This document shows positions 5,909 through 7,557 of a DNA stretch of 7,557 nucleotides, piece by piece (position 1 is the stretch's first letter; each line of letters opens with the position of its first letter). Position numbers and translations under genes: made by a program. The notes under the pieces are model-generated. The model searched no databases and was not told the origin of the DNA. It was given only the letters and a program-made list of their open reading frames with translations. The stretch is from Bacteroidales bacterium Bact_20 (GTDB taxonomy: Bacteria > Bacteroidota > Bacteroidia > Bacteroidales > DTU049). Location: the NCBI GenBank assembly GCA_001603615.1, contig LUZL01000083.1:1-7557 (forward strand), read 5' to 3'.

Positions 5909-7557
5909 ATGAACCTAGCTCAACATTACAAAGCTAATGAAGTAGAGAGTAAATGGTATAAAAAATGGCTAGAAAATAAATATTTTCATTCTGAACCAAA
6001 TGATAAAAAACCATATACTATTGTGATACCACCGCCCAATGTTACTGGAATATTACATATGGGTCATGTACTAAATAATACTTTACAAGATATTTTGATC
6101 CGTAGAGCCAGAATGTTAGGTTATAATGCATGCTGGGTACCTGGCACAGACCATGCTTCTATAGCTACAGAGGCCCGTATAGTTGCTAAATTGCGTGCAG
6201 AAGGTATAGATAAACATTCTCTCTCTCGTGATGAGTTTATGAAGTATGCATGGGAATGGAAAGAAAAACATGGTGGTATCATCCTAGAACAACTTAAAAA
6301 ATTAGGTGCTTCCTGCGATTGGGATAGAACTACTTTTACTATGGATGATAACTACTACAATAGTGTAATTCATGTATTTGTAGATTTATATAATAAAGGA
6401 CTGATATATCGCAGTCACAGAATGGTAAATTGGGATCCACAGGCTCTCACTGCACTATCAGACGAAGAGGTAGTTTACAAAAAAACTAATAGCAAACTGT
6501 ATTACATAAAATATTATCTTGCAGATAACAGTGGATATGTAGTGATAGCCACTACTAGACCAGAGACTATATTAGCAGATACTGCTGTAGCAGTAAATCC
6601 CAATGATGAAAGGTATAAACATTTGATTGGCAAAAGAGTTTTGGTTCCTTTAGTGAAAAGAGAAGTACCTATAATAGCTGATGAGTACGTAGAGCAAGAA
6701 TTCGGTACTGGTTGCCTAAAAGTAACTCCAGCACATGATCTCAATGATTATGAAATAGGTAAAAAACATAATTTAGAAATCATTGATATTTTCACACCAG
6801 ATGCCCATTTAAATGAAAATGCTAAATTTCTTGTTGGTCAAGATAGATTAGATGCACGGAAAAATATTATTACACTTCTAGAGCAAGAAGGTAATATAGA
6901 AAAAATAGAAGATTATGAGAATAATGTAGCCTATAGCGAAAGGACAGATGTACCTATAGAGCCACGTTTGAGCCTACAATGGTTTCTGAAAGTCAAAGAA
7001 TTGTCTGAGCCAGCACTCGATGTAGTGCTAGATGGTACTATTAAATTTTATCCAGAAAAACTAATAAATACTTACAGACATTGGATGGAAAATATTAAAG
7101 ATTGGTGCATATCTAGACAATTGTGGTGGGGACATAGAATACCAGTGTGGTATATGCCTGACGGAGACTATGTAGTAGCACATGATGAGGAAGAAGCTTT
7201 TTCACTAGCACAGGCTAAAAATCACAATATTAAAAAACAAGATCTAAAACAAGAAGAAGATGTCTTGGATACATGGTTTTCTAGCTGGTTATGGCCTATA
7301 GCTGTCTTTAATGGCATATTAGAACCAGATAACAAAGACATCACATATTATTATCCTACTAATGATTTAGTAACTGCTCCAGAAATTTTATTTTTCTGGG
7401 TTGCTAGAATGATAATGGCTGGATTAGAATATCGTAAGCAAGTACCTTTTTATAATGTATATTTTACTGGTATTGTAAGAGATAAATCTGGTCGCAAAAT
7501 GTCTAAATCGCTAGGTAACAGCCCCGATCCAATAGATCTGATAGATAAATATGGCGC
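5909..7557 (+). CDS. valS: Valyl-tRNA synthetase ValRS (partial, C-terminus off window)
   Basis: ValRS is a class I aminoacyl-tRNA synthetase that charges tRNA-Val with valine and hydrolyses mischarged Thr-tRNA. From ATG at 5909, 549 codons stay open to the right edge; the family is usually about 870-950 residues, so roughly 60% is present. The ATP-binding HIGH-type signature is PPPNVTGILHMGH (41-53). It is followed by CWVPGTDHASIATEAR (75-90), with Ser84 where many proteobacterial enzymes have Gly. The editing (CP1) domain shows ATTRPET (214-220) and GTGCLKVTPAHDLNDYEIG (266-284). The catalytic fold resumes with WCISRQLWWGHRIPVW (399-414), DVLDTWFSSWLWP (451-463) and the KMSKS loop at 530-534. 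The zinc-type cysteine pairs of some ValRS are absent between 415 and 450. The missing part would hold the anticodon-binding and coiled-coil domains. There is no Shine-Dalgarno and no T-box; two -7 elements lie just upstream. Confidence 0.98.
   Translation, partial: MNLAQHYKANEVESKWYKKWLENKYFHSEPNDKKPYTIVIPPPNVTGILHMGHVLNNTLQDILIRRARMLGYNACWVPGTDHASIATEARIVAKLRAEGIDKHSLSRDEFMKYAWEWKEKHGGIILEQLKKLGASCDWDRTTFTMDDNYYNSVIHVFVDLYNKGLIYRSHRMVNWDPQALTALSDEEVVYKKTNSKLYYIKYYLADNSGYVVIATTRPETILADTAVAVNPNDERYKHLIGKRVLVPLVKREVPIIADEYVEQEFGTGCLKVTPAHDLNDYEIGKKHNLEIIDIFTPDAHLNENAKFLVGQDRLDARKNIITLLEQEGNIEKIEDYENNVAYSERTDVPIEPRLSLQWFLKVKELSEPALDVVLDGTIKFYPEKLINTYRHWMENIKDWCISRQLWWGHRIPVWYMPDGDYVVAHDEEEAFSLAQAKNHNIKKQDLKQEEDVLDTWFSSWLWPIAVFNGILEPDNKDITYYYPTNDLVTAPEILFFWVARMIMAGLEYRKQVPFYNVYFTGIVRDKSGRKMSKSLGNSPDPIDLIDKYG

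Noticed and set aside
6514..6744. 76-codon minus-strand open frame
   Set aside because: It is antisense to the valS editing-domain region, whose plus-strand frame carries the conserved family motifs. It has no independent support.
1..7557. CRISPR array, insertion sequence, toxin-antitoxin or defence system
   Set aside because: No regularly spaced direct repeats, transposase motifs, terminal inverted repeats or defence-type domains were found; the genes present account for nearly all of the sequence.

Overview
The window looks like an AT-rich (about 30% GC by eye) chromosome segment from a member of the Bacteroidota. The evidence is two secreted proteins with C-terminal type IX secretion (T9SS) type A sorting domains, signal peptides ending in Ala-Gln, no Shine-Dalgarno sequences before the starts, and TAnnTTTG-type -7 promoter elements in both promoter-sized intergenic gaps. 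The species cannot be named from this sequence alone.

Layout. From right to left on the minus strand come a 253-residue probable outer-membrane beta-barrel protein (5067-5828), lipA for lipoyl synthase (4225-5070, sharing an ATGA stop/start overlap with the barrel gene), an 891-residue T9SS cargo protein with an Asp-box/VPS10-like beta-propeller (1446-4121), and a second T9SS cargo protein made of four fibronectin-III-like units (1-1434, C-terminus cut by the window edge). The two cargo genes are 11 nt apart and probably co-transcribed. On the plus strand, valS for valyl-tRNA synthetase (5909 to the right edge, C-terminal third missing) diverges from the barrel-lipA pair across an 80-nt gap holding promoter-like elements for both directions.

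How the genes relate. valS and lipA are housekeeping genes, for translation and for lipoyl cofactor synthesis on 2-oxoacid dehydrogenases and the glycine cleavage system. The other three genes make envelope or secreted proteins. The propeller and FN3 proteins carry the same kind of secretion tag and probably go to the cell surface or medium through the T9SS. Nothing shows an enzymatic activity for either. The barrel gene and lipA are translationally linked, although no biochemical link between their products is apparent. No mobile element, CRISPR array, RNA gene or defence system was found. The window reads as ordinary core genome plus a small secreted-protein operon.
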